Shown: positions 32,228 to 41,042, counted from the stretch's first letter. The stretch: DNA of 64,000 nt from Gymnodinialimonas ulvae (GCF_037543845.1 NZ_JBBIFX010000001.1:868001-932000), one strand, 5' to 3'. Notes: generated by a model not told the origin, from the letters alone. Translations and numbers: made by a program.

Positions 32228-33826
32228 TCAGGCAGAAAGCTTGATCGACTTCTTGAAGACAGGGTGATCAGCCCCATCGTGCATGGCCGCGACGATGAGC
32301 ACATTAGGCAAAGCGGCGCGAACCCCTTGAATGACAGCATCTGCAGTCTCAGCATCAAGGCCCTCAGTGGGTTCATCAAGAAGAAGTATATCGCTCTTTT
32401 TCAGTAGGTTACGGGCCAAGGCCAAGCGTCTCGACTGCCCGCCCGACAAGCCTGCGCCCCCTTCTACAAGCTTCGTGTCAAGACCTTCGCGCGCTACAAG
32501 CGCATCTGCCAGAACGACAGTCTGAAGCGCATTCCACATCTCGGCATCCGTGAAATCGCCACTGATTGACAAGTTGTCACGCACTGTCCCAGCGATCAGG
32601 GAACTGCGTTGCGGGAGCATCGACACGACCTTGCGCAACGCGTCGTCGGCGTATGCGTCTGGCTTGTGGCCTTTCACGAGAACCCTCGAACTTGGTGATA
32701 GCCCGGCGATCTGCATCAACAGCATGGATTTGCCCACACCGGATGGCCCCGTTAAAGCCACGGTCTCTCCGGCTCGGAATTCTTGCTCGCCACCTGGCAA
32801 CCGAAGTAAAAGCAGCGGCGCATCGACCTGGCCTGACCGGTTGTCTGTTTGATCTATTCTCGGAAGAAGGTTGCTGATGCGCGCTGCAGCCCCGGACATG
32901 CGTCCAAGTTCAGAGACACCACGTCTGAGCGGCATAAGCGCTTCCGCGAGCGCCAGTGCAACGAATAATCCGATAACAGCTTTGGCTGGCCCAACAGACC
33001 CTGCGTCGAGAAGGACCGCTCCCATTAGAAAAGCGCTCATCGCAACGCCGGCGACAAGCAGCGACATCCAGAAACCCGACATGCGTTCTGCGCGATCGAG
33101 TTGTCTCGCGGCCTCTCGGGCCGTTTCGTCTATCTGGCGCAGACGATCTTCTTTACGTTTTAGGGCTGCATCGACAATCAGGGCTTCTCGATCCCTGATC
33201 ATGTCAATCATGCCGCGGCGCAAGAACTGGCTTTGCGCCTCAGCTGTACTGGCGGGTGCCAATGTGCCGCGCCCAAGGCGCACAAGGACGACTAACCCTA
33301 ATGAGAGGTAGAGACCGCCGACAACCGCGGCCACCGGCCAGCCAACGATGAGACCAAGCGCCGCGAAAACGAGTGCATATGTCACGATCGCAGCGCCAAG
33401 CGGCAGGATGAGCCGCAGGACAACGCCGTCGAGGGCATCCACGTCGGAGACGATCTGCGTCAACGCGCCTTCACCACGTAACTTTGCTAGCTCTCGGGCA
33501 TCGCTTCGTGCAAAGCCGCGCAAAAGGACTACGCGAAGAGCTGCCAGCGCTCGAAGGGTCGTATCATGGGTCAGCAATCGTTCGCCATATCGCGCGGCCG
33601 CGCGACCCAAGGCCAGAAACCTCACGCCAGCCGAGGGTCGAAAGACGTCGAAGGCGATACCGATACCTGCAAGCCCGGCCAATCCCGTTGCGGTAATGAA
33701 CCACCCCGACAGACCGAGCAAGGCGGCCCCCATGAGCAAAACAGTGATCGCCAGCAGCGCACCGCGCGCCATCGCCCATCGGTCTGCGCTCACAAGCAGA
33801 ATTGCAATGCTCAAGAGGTTTCTCAT
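32228..33826 (-). CDS. cydC: Heterodimeric ABC exporter CydC (bd oxidase assembly)
   Basis: 532 residues: six-helix membrane domain then ATPase with Walker A LTGPSGVGKSMLL, signature GLSGGQSRRLALA and Walker B DILLLDEPTEGLDAE. CydDC moves cysteine/glutathione reductant or heme-related cargo to the periplasm and is needed for heme d insertion. Its ATG overlaps the cydD stop (ATGA, 33823-33826). Confidence 0.92.
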   Translation of the reverse strand: MRNLLSIAILLVSADRWAMARGALLAITVLLMGAALLGLSGWFITATGLAGLAGIGIAFDVFRPSAGVRFLALGRAAARYGERLLTHDTTLRALAALRVVLLRGFARSDARELAKLRGEGALTQIVSDVDALDGVVLRLILPLGAAIVTYALVFAALGLIVGWPVAAVVGGLYLSLGLVVLVRLGRGTLAPASTAEAQSQFLRRGMIDMIRDREALIVDAALKRKEDRLRQIDETAREAARQLDRAERMSGFWMSLLVAGVAMSAFLMGAVLLDAGSVGPAKAVIGLFVALALAEALMPLRRGVSELGRMSGAAARISNLLPRIDQTDNRSGQVDAPLLLLRLPGGEQEFRAGETVALTGPSGVGKSMLLMQIAGLSPSSRVLVKGHKPDAYADDALRKVVSMLPQRSSLIAGTVRDNLSISGDFTDAEMWNALQTVVLADALVAREGLDTKLVEGGAGLSGGQSRRLALARNLLKKSDILLLDEPTEGLDAETADAVIQGVRAALPNVLIVAAMHDGADHPVFKKSIKLSA

Positions 33827-35493
33827 CCAGCCACCTCTATGCGGTCATCCATGGCGGCGGCCAACCTCGGGTCATGTGTTGCCACAATTACCGTCCCTCC
33901 GGCATCTTGGAAACTGCGGAGCGACCCGATGATAATATCCGCCGTATCGGAATCCAGATCAGCGGTCGGCTCATCTGCAAGGAGAAGGCTTGCGCCGGTT
34001 ATGATGGCACGTGCCATAAGTAGTCGCCGCGCTTCCCCGCCCGAAACCCCACCCCCACTTTCACCAAGGCGGGTCTCCAGTCCTTCGGGCAAGCGTGCAA
34101 CGATGTTCAACGCACCCGCCATCTGAAGCGCGTGTGTCGGACTGGCTCCCGTTCCTCTTGGGTCCAGCCAGTCCTGTAACGTCTCATCGGGAAAATGCGG
34201 TCTCTGGGGCACTAACGCGAGGCGCGCGCGCCAGGCGTCGGCGGTTTTCTCATTCAAGGAGCCGCCGTTCACCTCAATGTCGCCCGATGCCAGCGGCACC
34301 AAGCCGGCAATCACAGCCAAAGCCGTTGTTTTTCCCGCGCCACTTGGCCCAACGAGCGCGACGCTTTGGCCTTCACACAAGGAAAAATCCGGCACCATGA
34401 CTTCGCTGTCCGCGACGCGTGCGACCGCGCCCCCGCTCTTGACGCTTATGGGCCCGGCCAACGGCGTGCATGGCTCGGCCTTGCCCACAAACCCGATCCG
34501 GTCCGCCGCATCCAACTCATCAAGATCTGCAACCACGGCAAATCCGGCAGCACGATCGTGCCACGCCGTCGCGAGATCCCGTAGAGGCTGGAAGTAATCC
34601 GGCGCAATCAAAAGTAAGAACAGCCCCTGCCCCAAGGTCAGTCCGTCCCCCCAGAAGCCAAATCCGATTTCCCCAATCAGCGTGAATCCCACAAAAACCG
34701 CAACCATCGCGACACCAAGCGCTGAAAACAATTCGAGCACCGTCGAGGACAGGAAGGCGACCCGCAGAACGGCCATGGTCCGTTCGCGCAACGTGTTCGC
34801 GCGCAAGTCAAAATCGGCTGCAGAGCGATCAACGGCACCGAGTAGCCGAATGTCCAGCATTGCTGAAAGCCGGTCCATGACCATATCGTTCATCGATGCG
34901 ATCTCAGTCATCTGGCGCTTTGAGGCGTCCTCGGCCGCCATGCCGACCAAGGCCATGAACAGGGGTATGAGGGGGCCTGCAACAAGGAGCGTCAGGCCCA
35001 CGACCCAGGATTGTGAAAACGCCAAGAGCAGAAGCAGGATGGGCAGGACCTGCGCGCGCAACATGGCGACGTGATAGCGCGTGATCCAGGGCTGCAAGAG
35101 CGGGAGCTTCTGCACCACGAGGGCTGCGATCTGAGCTGATCCGGCCTCCGTTCGCGCCCGCGCCTCTCGCGAGATGAGGGTCTCACGCTCGCGTGCAATT
35201 GTCTTGTCTGCCGCATCAAACAAAAGCGCACCCGACCGGTGCTCCAACGCAGCCCGAACAATCGCGCACCCCATGAAAACCAAGGCGGCTGTGACCGCCG
35301 AGCCAAAAGCCGGCTGTCCAGATGCCCAACGTGACACCGCCCAGGCAATGGCCGCCGCTTGAACAGGCCACAGGGCCCCGGCAACCACCGAAAGCCATCC
35401 TGAGATGTTCAGCTGTCGCGCGACCGGCGCGATGATGCGTTCTTTCGCGCGCCTCCTGTCATTGCGAGCCGCGCCAGGGTTTTCATGTGTCAT
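33823..35493 (-). CDS. cydD: Heterodimeric ABC exporter CydD (bd oxidase assembly)
   Basis: 556 residues. Membrane domain, then Walker A LVGPSGAGKTTALAV, signature GGVSGGEARRLLMA and Walker B ASLLLADEPTADLDSD. Heterodimer with CydC. ATG 35493 is preferred to TTG 35499. It lies 60 bases downstream of a Crp/Fnr gene and probably belongs to that transcript. Export of cysteine or glutathione would also affect the thiol balance relevant to the island's sulfide metabolism. Confidence 0.92.
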   Translation of the reverse strand: MTHENPGAARNDRRRAKERIIAPVARQLNISGWLSVVAGALWPVQAAAIAWAVSRWASGQPAFGSAVTAALVFMGCAIVRAALEHRSGALLFDAADKTIARERETLISREARARTEAGSAQIAALVVQKLPLLQPWITRYHVAMLRAQVLPILLLLLAFSQSWVVGLTLLVAGPLIPLFMALVGMAAEDASKRQMTEIASMNDMVMDRLSAMLDIRLLGAVDRSAADFDLRANTLRERTMAVLRVAFLSSTVLELFSALGVAMVAVFVGFTLIGEIGFGFWGDGLTLGQGLFLLLIAPDYFQPLRDLATAWHDRAAGFAVVADLDELDAADRIGFVGKAEPCTPLAGPISVKSGGAVARVADSEVMVPDFSLCEGQSVALVGPSGAGKTTALAVIAGLVPLASGDIEVNGGSLNEKTADAWRARLALVPQRPHFPDETLQDWLDPRGTGASPTHALQMAGALNIVARLPEGLETRLGESGGGVSGGEARRLLMARAIITGASLLLADEPTADLDSDTADIIIGSLRSFQDAGGTVIVATHDPRLAAAMDDRIEVAG

Positions 35494-35552
35494 GACCAAA
35501 ATGACCTGCGCAGATGCGGCGTGTGTTGAAGATATTTCAGTGTGTTAAAGCT

Positions 35553-36215
35553 TTAGCTGGCCAGTGAGAAGCATCCCTTGGACAGGCGTGTCAGCGCGGC
35601 TGGTGCATCAATGTGGATCCGGCCACGTTGTTGAACGATCCAGCCCTTAGAGGCAAAGTCACGCAACCTGCGTGAAACCACTTCCCTTGCCGTCAATAAT
35701 TCTTTGGCAATGTCCCCATGCGTGGCGACAACCTCGCGGCCCTTCGCGTGGCACAAGAGCCAGTCGGCAAGCCGGTTATCCAGGCTTAGCCCTTCTTTCG
35801 TGGAAATCTTGGCGAAGAAGGTTGGCAAGCGTTTGGCATGGGTTGCGAACAGTGCCTTTCTGAAGGCCATGTCACTATGGACGAGCAACACAAGGCTGTT
35901 CGGAGATAATTCAATCCAGGTTGAAGGGCCCATACATTTCGCGCGGACCGTGATTTCCCGTTCCGACAGAATTGCAGCAGTGACCGGCATACAATCCTGC
36001 CCCACTGATGCCCGACATTCTGCCCAAGGCACGTTTCGGCCTTTGGTTCGAAAGTGAACGGTCAGTTTGCCCCGCGTGATAAGCACAAAGGCGCGGGGGT
36101 GGCCCTGCCAGCGAAACGCCGTCTGCCCCTCATCCGCACTCCTCACCACACCGCCTGAATCGAGAACAGCGCGCGCAAGAGATGCGTCCTGGCTCATATT
36201 GGAATGGATGTTCAT
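35553..36215 (-). CDS. Crp/Fnr family transcriptional regulator (copy 2)
   Basis: 220 residues with a degenerate effector-binding barrel and a C-terminal winged HTH (ATHGDIAKELLTAREVVSRRLRDFASKGW). There is no FNR-type Cys cluster. It shares with copy 1 a GxxC site (GQDCMPVT versus GESCVLTT) and nearly the same recognition helix, so both may bind TTGGTGA-N5-TCACCAA. Extra Cys residues lie at WAECRA and RAKCMG. Start ATG with GGAGG six bases upstream. It precedes cydDC, which points to local control. Confidence 0.85.
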   Translation of the reverse strand: MNIHSNMSQDASLARAVLDSGGVVRSADEGQTAFRWQGHPRAFVLITRGKLTVHFRTKGRNVPWAECRASVGQDCMPVTAAILSEREITVRAKCMGPSTWIELSPNSLVLLVHSDMAFRKALFATHAKRLPTFFAKISTKEGLSLDNRLADWLLCHAKGREVVATHGDIAKELLTAREVVSRRLRDFASKGWIVQQRGRIHIDAPAALTRLSKGCFSLAS

Positions 36216-36267
36216 CTATGCCTCCATCGCCCGGCTCATCTGAGCCGGGCGTCTGACAAGGGCGCGT

Positions 36268-37482
36268 TCACTCTACCGGAACAGCGTGGCCATGGGCAGG
36301 ACGCCCAAAGTGCCGTTTGTTCAGCAGAAGAACCAGCACGATCATTGAAACCTGCGCAGCGATCGCAAGCGAGGTCAGCGACCAATAGGCGATGTCGAAC
36401 TTGGCGATAAGACCGGCCCCAACGAGACCCTTGTTGATCCAGAAATGCAGCATCACACTGAGAGCAACTCCGGGACACACAAGCGCGTAGGACCCCGCCG
36501 AGTTGCCGTCTCCGCGCAGATAGGCATCTGCGTATTTCTGGCGCTTGAGGACCAACAGGCCGAGCGCTAGAAACACGCCTTGGATCGCCAGGATCGTCGT
36601 CGTCAGAAGCAGATTGTCGGCCATACCGCCATGCGCCTCGAAGGTCGTATGAAGGCCATGCTCCTGCCGCATGGTCATGATGCCGAGGATCGTCAGGATC
36701 GGCACGACAACCATCAATGTAGGCGCGCTTTCCTTGGCGGTCCCATGATGCAGCATCGAGTTGAAAGCGACGATCGCAGCAACCAGCGCATAAAGCGCGG
36801 CGATGGCACCGAGGACAATCGACAAGACGAGCGAGATACTAACGGTGTTCGGAACCGTGCTCATGGCCGCAGGCGCGGACATACCAACAGCGGTCATGGA
36901 CAGCGCAAAAGCTGGCAGAAGTTGTGCAAAAGAGTTGTTTGCGGTGACGTCAAATACCCCACCTTCACTCAAAACGCGGCTCAGGAAAGCACCAATCCGG
37001 TGGAAGGCGAGATAGGCGATCAAAGCAAAGGCAATCATCGCCATCGGAAACAGGTATTCAACGACACTCCAGAGGCCCGGAACAAAAACAAGGCCGAGAA
37101 TGAAGCCAGCATTGACTGTCATCGCCAGTGCCAAAGGCATGGCCAAGAACTGTGTCTCGCCATTGGAGCCCATGAGCTTGGCATAGGCGTCGGTGTTTTT
37201 GAACTCCGCCAAGCGCGCGAGGTTCCAGATCAACATCTTGATGTTGAGGAAAGCAAATCCGGCGGTTCCTGTCACCGCGACGATGATTGCGGCTTGCAAG
37301 GCGATGCTGCCCTGTGTGAACGCCGCTAGGATGTCCTCGAACACAGGAACAGGTTGTCCGGGATGTGGCACCCAGAACATTAAAAACATGAAGAAAGTCA
37401 CAGCAAGACCACCTGCCCCGAGCGAGGCGAGGAAGTAGAGCGGCGACCAAGTGTCGGCGGGTCGGTGTTGAAAGGGTTTCAT
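36268..37482 (-). CDS. Polytopic membrane protein, about ten helices, not confidently recognised
   Basis: 404 residues, mostly hydrophobic. N terminus FQHRPADTWSPLYFLASLGAGGLAVTFF, then PHPGQPVPVFEDILAAF and at least ten membrane segments, with His residues in several loops. The overall layout recalls TDT/SLAC1 transporters; a similar family I recall under the name TsoY is unverified. ATG 37482 has GGAG seven bases upstream, better than the ATG at 37512. It heads the crp-cydDC transcript, and a degenerate GGTGAC...TCAC operator lies 60 bases upstream. A role in transport of a sulfur or redox compound is inferred from context only. Confidence 0.6.
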   Translation of the reverse strand: MKPFQHRPADTWSPLYFLASLGAGGLAVTFFMFLMFWVPHPGQPVPVFEDILAAFTQGSIALQAAIIVAVTGTAGFAFLNIKMLIWNLARLAEFKNTDAYAKLMGSNGETQFLAMPLALAMTVNAGFILGLVFVPGLWSVVEYLFPMAMIAFALIAYLAFHRIGAFLSRVLSEGGVFDVTANNSFAQLLPAFALSMTAVGMSAPAAMSTVPNTVSISLVLSIVLGAIAALYALVAAIVAFNSMLHHGTAKESAPTLMVVVPILTILGIMTMRQEHGLHTTFEAHGGMADNLLLTTTILAIQGVFLALGLLVLKRQKYADAYLRGDGNSAGSYALVCPGVALSVMLHFWINKGLVGAGLIAKFDIAYWSLTSLAIAAQVSMIVLVLLLNKRHFGRPAHGHAVPVE

Positions 37483-37532
37483 GGCAGTACTCCAATAGTC
37501 TGGAAAGGTCATGCCATGAACGACAACGGATC

Positions 37533-37553
37533 GACGGTGACATGATCACTGAA
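37533..37553. promoter_or_regulatory. Degenerate third Crp/Fnr-type operator
   Basis: GACGGTGAC-ATG-ATCACTGAA keeps the GGTGA-N5-TCAC core of the two strong palindromes but has several outer mismatches. Its centre is 61 bases from the start of the downstream membrane-protein gene, close to the 65 bases seen for the sulfur operon. Confidence 0.4.
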
Positions 37554-37657
37554 ACCAAAACGCACAGTTCACCGACGTTTCGAATAGAACCACTGAGATG
37601 CCGAACGCCGCAAACCGAAAAGAACACGAAATTGCCCGCGACTAAGCGAATACAACA

Positions 37658-37835
37658 TGAACACAAACTGCACACGCCAACCCACAACTCATTGCAATAC
37701 TGTCAAAATCGCCACCTTCCATCATAGGGGCACAAGATAGACGCGCCGCCGCGGTGGCTGCGTTGTTGGGCATTCATAGGTCTCCTATGGTCCGCGATCG
37801 GGTTCTCGCGGCCATGTTGCACACATACTGCACAC
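37658..37835 (-). repeat. dusA 5'-end attachment-like site, copy 2 (junction of islands A and B)
   Basis: The core at about 37719-37776 resembles the first 58 bases of dusA (43/58) and copy 3 (47/58). On the minus strand it reads MPNNAATAAARLSCAPMM and then leaves the dusA frame. It is flanked on both sides by paired motifs: TGAACAC-N4-TGCACAC (37658-37675) on the left and TGCACAC-N4-TGCACAC (37818-37835) on the right. A core with arms on both sides is what two tandemly inserted elements would leave at their junction. Confidence 0.7.
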
Positions 37836-37908
37836 GGATTGGAGCGGTCCACCCCTCCGAGAGCGAAGACAGGCGAACGGCGGTAACAGGGCGGGGTTTT
37901 GCTTGAAG

Positions 37909-38325
37909 CCGACGTTGTTGCACAAATCACAGCGTAGGCGTGCTTCGCCTTTTGCCCGGACGGACCCATTCAATGGTCTCTGTCAAGGGTATGCCACGGG
38001 CGGTGTAACGGTTGAGGACGGCCCCTCTCTGTAGCATCCTGCGGTGCGCCTGCCGGGCCGTGGATGCGGACTTGGATTTCCGCGAGCTGCATGTCGAAAT
38101 ACCGCTCCATCCTCGCCAGATGATGCGGACCAGTAACGTGATAGGCCCACCGCTTCGTTTCGGGCGACCATTGCCCGGCAGGCCAATTGCATAGCAATTC
38201 TGTCGAGAACGGGCTTCCAAGGCTTGGCAGTCTTGCGTGGCACAATTACATCATGGGCATTCCGGGCAGCTATCACGCTGGAGTCGCACAGTGATGTCCC
38301 GACCCGTTTTATGCAGCAAAGCCGG
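37909..38325 (-). mobile_element. Internally deleted IS5-family insertion sequence remnant
   Basis: The ends carry imperfect inverted repeats: GTTGTTGCACAAATC near 37914-37928 and, in reverse, GCTTTGCTGCATAAA near 38323-38309. Inside, frameshifted minus-strand pieces match the C-terminal part of IS5-type transposases: VPRKTAKPWKP, VARNEAVGLSRYW, RYFDMQLAEIQVRI and VLNRYTARGIPLTE. With about 415 bases it lacks the N-terminal half and is dead. It sits directly behind the broken aldolase gene. Confidence 0.65.
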
Positions 38326-38967
38326 AACACTTCATTAAGGGGGAAGACCCTACTGAGCCGTTATGCTCGAAACAGGCATCAAATCCTGCGACGCTCACCA
38401 TGGCATTGCGTGATACATCGGACCGCGACATGACGGTTGAGACGAGGAAACTCCCTAGCCCAAAGGGATGGATCCCGGCGTCCAACCAAAGGCAAAATCA
38501 GAAGGTACGGCGCCGCCGACGGCAAACAGGGGAATGCGATTTGGCAGCACAGCCGTCAATGCTTTCACTCCAGAAGGTCCAAAAACGATGGCAGGGAAGA
38601 TCTTGAGGCCCATTGCCCCGGCATCAATCGCAGTGAAGCACTCTGTGGGTGTCAGAACACTGGGATAGGCCTGCAGCCCAAGGTACCGCGTGGAAGAGAT
38701 GACCTTGGGGTCGCAATTCGCCGAAACCACGATGAGGCCACCTGCATTGGCCAATCTGGCGACGTCTTGCGTTGACAAAAGCGTTCCGGCTCCGACCTGA
38801 GAATGCGTGCCGTGTGCGCGTACGATCCTTTAGATGCCGTCGAACGGGTTCGGTGAATTGGAGGGCACCCCAACCGTGTCGATACCGGCTTCGATCAACA
38901 CGGCGGCGATGTCCGCGGCGTCTTCGGGGCTTATGCCACGCAATATCGCAATCGGATTTCGTTTCAT
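38326..38967 (-). pseudogene. dgoA: 2-dehydro-3-deoxy-6-phosphogalactonate aldolase, broken (nonsense plus frameshift)
   Basis: It begins MKRNPIAILRGISPEDAADI, then EAGIDTVGVPSNSPNPFDGI. The next codon, at 38832-38830, is TAA, after which the same frame continues RIVRAHGTHSQVGAGTLL and, further on, the Schiff-base Lys region GAMGLKIFPA. A second lesion near 38475 shifts the C-terminal part (FGLGSFLVSTVMSRSDV, then GFDACFEHNG) into another frame. The gene would split KDPGal into pyruvate and glyceraldehyde 3-phosphate. The start overlaps dgoK (ATGA). The IS remnant abuts the 3' end. Downstream initiation would still lack the frameshifted tail. Confidence 0.8.
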
Positions 38968-39878
38968 GAAACAGCTTCCCGTAAGCTGGCTCTGACGGCT
39001 GCAAGGCCCGCAAGGGTCACGGTGTCTGCCTCAAGGCGAATGACCTCGCATTGCAGAAGCTCAAGCACTCTGGAATACAAATCCGCCAATGTACCGTCAC
39101 CAAGAACGTGGACCACGCCCTGCCCGAGCAACGGCTTCGCCTGCCGGACGTCGGCGCCGAGAAGAAGCCCGGAAAGACGTGCCGTTGAGGCGGCGCTGCC
39201 AACGTCATGCAAGAGCGAGCCCGCCCGAATTGAGAACAGTTCGGCAAGGATGGTGGTGTCCTCTGCCAACGCCCGTTTTGCCGCCTCGTCAAAGCAAGAC
39301 ATCTCCCATGGACCATTGGAAACCGAATGGCGCAGCGTTGACTGGCTTTTGAGCAAGGCAAACACTTCACCCGTCATGGTTGTGCGAAACGACGAAATCC
39401 GCCCGTGGGAGCAGGCGACCCACTTACAGTGGGTTCCGGGCATGCAGACAAGACCATCCAGATCAGGGTCTGCCGCGAGGATCCCTGCAATCTGGGTTTC
39501 TTCACCGCGCATGACGTCGGGTGGGTTATCTTGCGACATTCCCGGCAGGACAAAGACCCGCAATCCCGCGTTAGGCAAGTCGATGCGTATCGCCTTGGCG
39601 CCGGTTGGCGGTCGACCCGGGACGGGCACGTAAGGCGCCTCACGCCACCCTTGGCGTGCTCCGACCATACCACAGGCGACAACGTCGAGGACGTCGTCGG
39701 ACCGGGGTATGCCGGCAGTCAATTCAACAAGGACTTCGGCGAACTCATGGGGTTTCAAAACTGACATGCCCCGGGGGTCTTCGATCTTCTTAAGGACGGT
39801 ATCGCCATCCCCCATGACCCATAGCCTCAGGTTAGACGTGCCCCAATCGACGGCAATCCATGTCGCAACGCCAGTCAT
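38964..39878 (-). CDS. dgoK: 2-dehydro-3-deoxygalactonokinase
   Basis: 304 residues, DgoK family of the ASKHA-like fold. It begins with the phosphate-1 motif IAVDWGTSNLRLWVMG, then GMVGARQGWREAPYVPVP and MPGTHCKWVACSHGRI, both typical of DgoK. It phosphorylates 2-keto-3-deoxygalactonate at C6. Intact, although the next enzyme gene (dgoA, overlapping by 4 bases) is broken. Confidence 0.9.
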   Translation of the reverse strand: MTGVATWIAVDWGTSNLRLWVMGDGDTVLKKIEDPRGMSVLKPHEFAEVLVELTAGIPRSDDVLDVVACGMVGARQGWREAPYVPVPGRPPTGAKAIRIDLPNAGLRVFVLPGMSQDNPPDVMRGEETQIAGILAADPDLDGLVCMPGTHCKWVACSHGRISSFRTTMTGEVFALLKSQSTLRHSVSNGPWEMSCFDEAAKRALAEDTTILAELFSIRAGSLLHDVGSAASTARLSGLLLGADVRQAKPLLGQGVVHVLGDGTLADLYSRVLELLQCEVIRLEADTVTLAGLAAVRASLREAVS

Positions 39879-39996
39879 ATCCTGCCTCTTGCAAGTTGTG
39901 GGTGCACCCCGCCGAAAAGGTCATGCGTGGGATCGACAATGGCCATAGCGCTTACCTTCTTGACCGCCGAACTGTGCATGAGAAGGAGAAAACGGG

Positions 39997-40019
39997 AGGT
40001 GGGCGAAGCGCCCACCTCG
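39997..40019 (-). terminator. Stem-loop after the sugar ABC permease
   Basis: GAGGTGGGC and GCCCACCTC form a 9-bp stem with a 5-base loop, 8 bases beyond the permease stop. On the minus strand it is followed by CCGTTTTCTCC, a modest T tract. It probably reduces or ends transcription before dgoK. Confidence 0.65.
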
Positions 40020-40027
40020 TGATATTC

Positions 40028-41020
40028 TCAGGCCTTGTTCAGTCGGTATTCCGCCAGGAACACGGCCAGGATAAGCAACGTGCCCTTTGCCAGCATTTGA
40101 TAGAACGTCGGTACTGCGGTCAGGATCATGCCGTTGTTGAGCACCCCGATGATGGCTACGCCAAGCAACGCACCGACGACTGTGCCACGGCCGCCTTGCA
40201 TCGCGCACCCGCCGAGAAACGCCGCCGTGATCGCCTCAAGCTCCAGCCCGTCTGACCCCGAGATCGGCTGGCCCGATCCGGTACGTGCGGCCAGAAGCAC
40301 ACCGGCAACTCCGGCCATGACACCCGAAATGACGTAGATACCAACACGGTAACGCGGAATATTCAGGCCGGACAAGCGTGCTACGATGGGGTTGCCCCCG
40401 ATCGCATAGTAGTTCCGACCGACGATGCTTTTGTGCATGAAGATGTAGAAGCCGACCGCAACAGCGATCAACACCCAAATCGGGATCGGCAGGCCAAGCA
40501 GGCGGTTGGTGCCGATGTACCGAAAGCTGTCCTCAAAGATCGAGATCGACTGGCCATTCGACAGAATAAAGGCCACGCCCCGGAAGATCGCCATTGTCCC
40601 AAGTGTCACAATAACGGCATTGATCCGCCCGTATGTAATGAGAACACCGTTGACCAAACCCGCAACCGCACCGACCGCAAGTGCCGCCACAATTCCGGCC
40701 CCCGTCAACCCGGTCGACTGCACAGCCATTGCCGTAACGACAGTCGTCAGGCCGACAATCGAGCCCACGGAAATGTCGAGACCGCCCGAAACAATGACCC
40801 CGGTCTGCGAAATTGCGAGGACCCCCAAGATGGCGACGCCCATTCCGATGTTCAGAAGGTTGCGGGTTGAAAAGAAGACGTCCCCGCGAAGCGTGCCGAA
40901 AATCACCAACAGGGCACATAGTGCAACCAGCAGGCTGATGTTGTGAATTCCCACGCGTTCGATCAATCGGTGCAGGAATGATGCGCCTGGGGCGTCGTTG
41001 TCTTTTGTGATGGTGGTCAT
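40028..41020 (-). CDS. Sugar ABC transporter permease (RbsC/AraH type)
   Basis: 330 residues, eight to ten helices. Family marks: ISQTGVIVSGGLDISVGSIVGLTTV, INAVIVTLGTMAIFRGVAFILSNG and the EAA-like ARLSGLNIPRYRVGIYVISG. It forms the membrane channel of a CUT2 pentose/hexose importer. Start at MTTITKDNDAPGASF; upstream in-frame starts lie inside the ATPase gene. Third gene of the binding protein-ATPase-permease set. Confidence 0.92.
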   Translation of the reverse strand: MTTITKDNDAPGASFLHRLIERVGIHNISLLVALCALLVIFGTLRGDVFFSTRNLLNIGMGVAILGVLAISQTGVIVSGGLDISVGSIVGLTTVVTAMAVQSTGLTGAGIVAALAVGAVAGLVNGVLITYGRINAVIVTLGTMAIFRGVAFILSNGQSISIFEDSFRYIGTNRLLGLPIPIWVLIAVAVGFYIFMHKSIVGRNYYAIGGNPIVARLSGLNIPRYRVGIYVISGVMAGVAGVLLAARTGSGQPISGSDGLELEAITAAFLGGCAMQGGRGTVVGALLGVAIIGVLNNGMILTAVPTFYQMLAKGTLLILAVFLAEYRLNKA

Positions 41021-41042
41021 TGGTTTGTTCCCGAATATTGTT

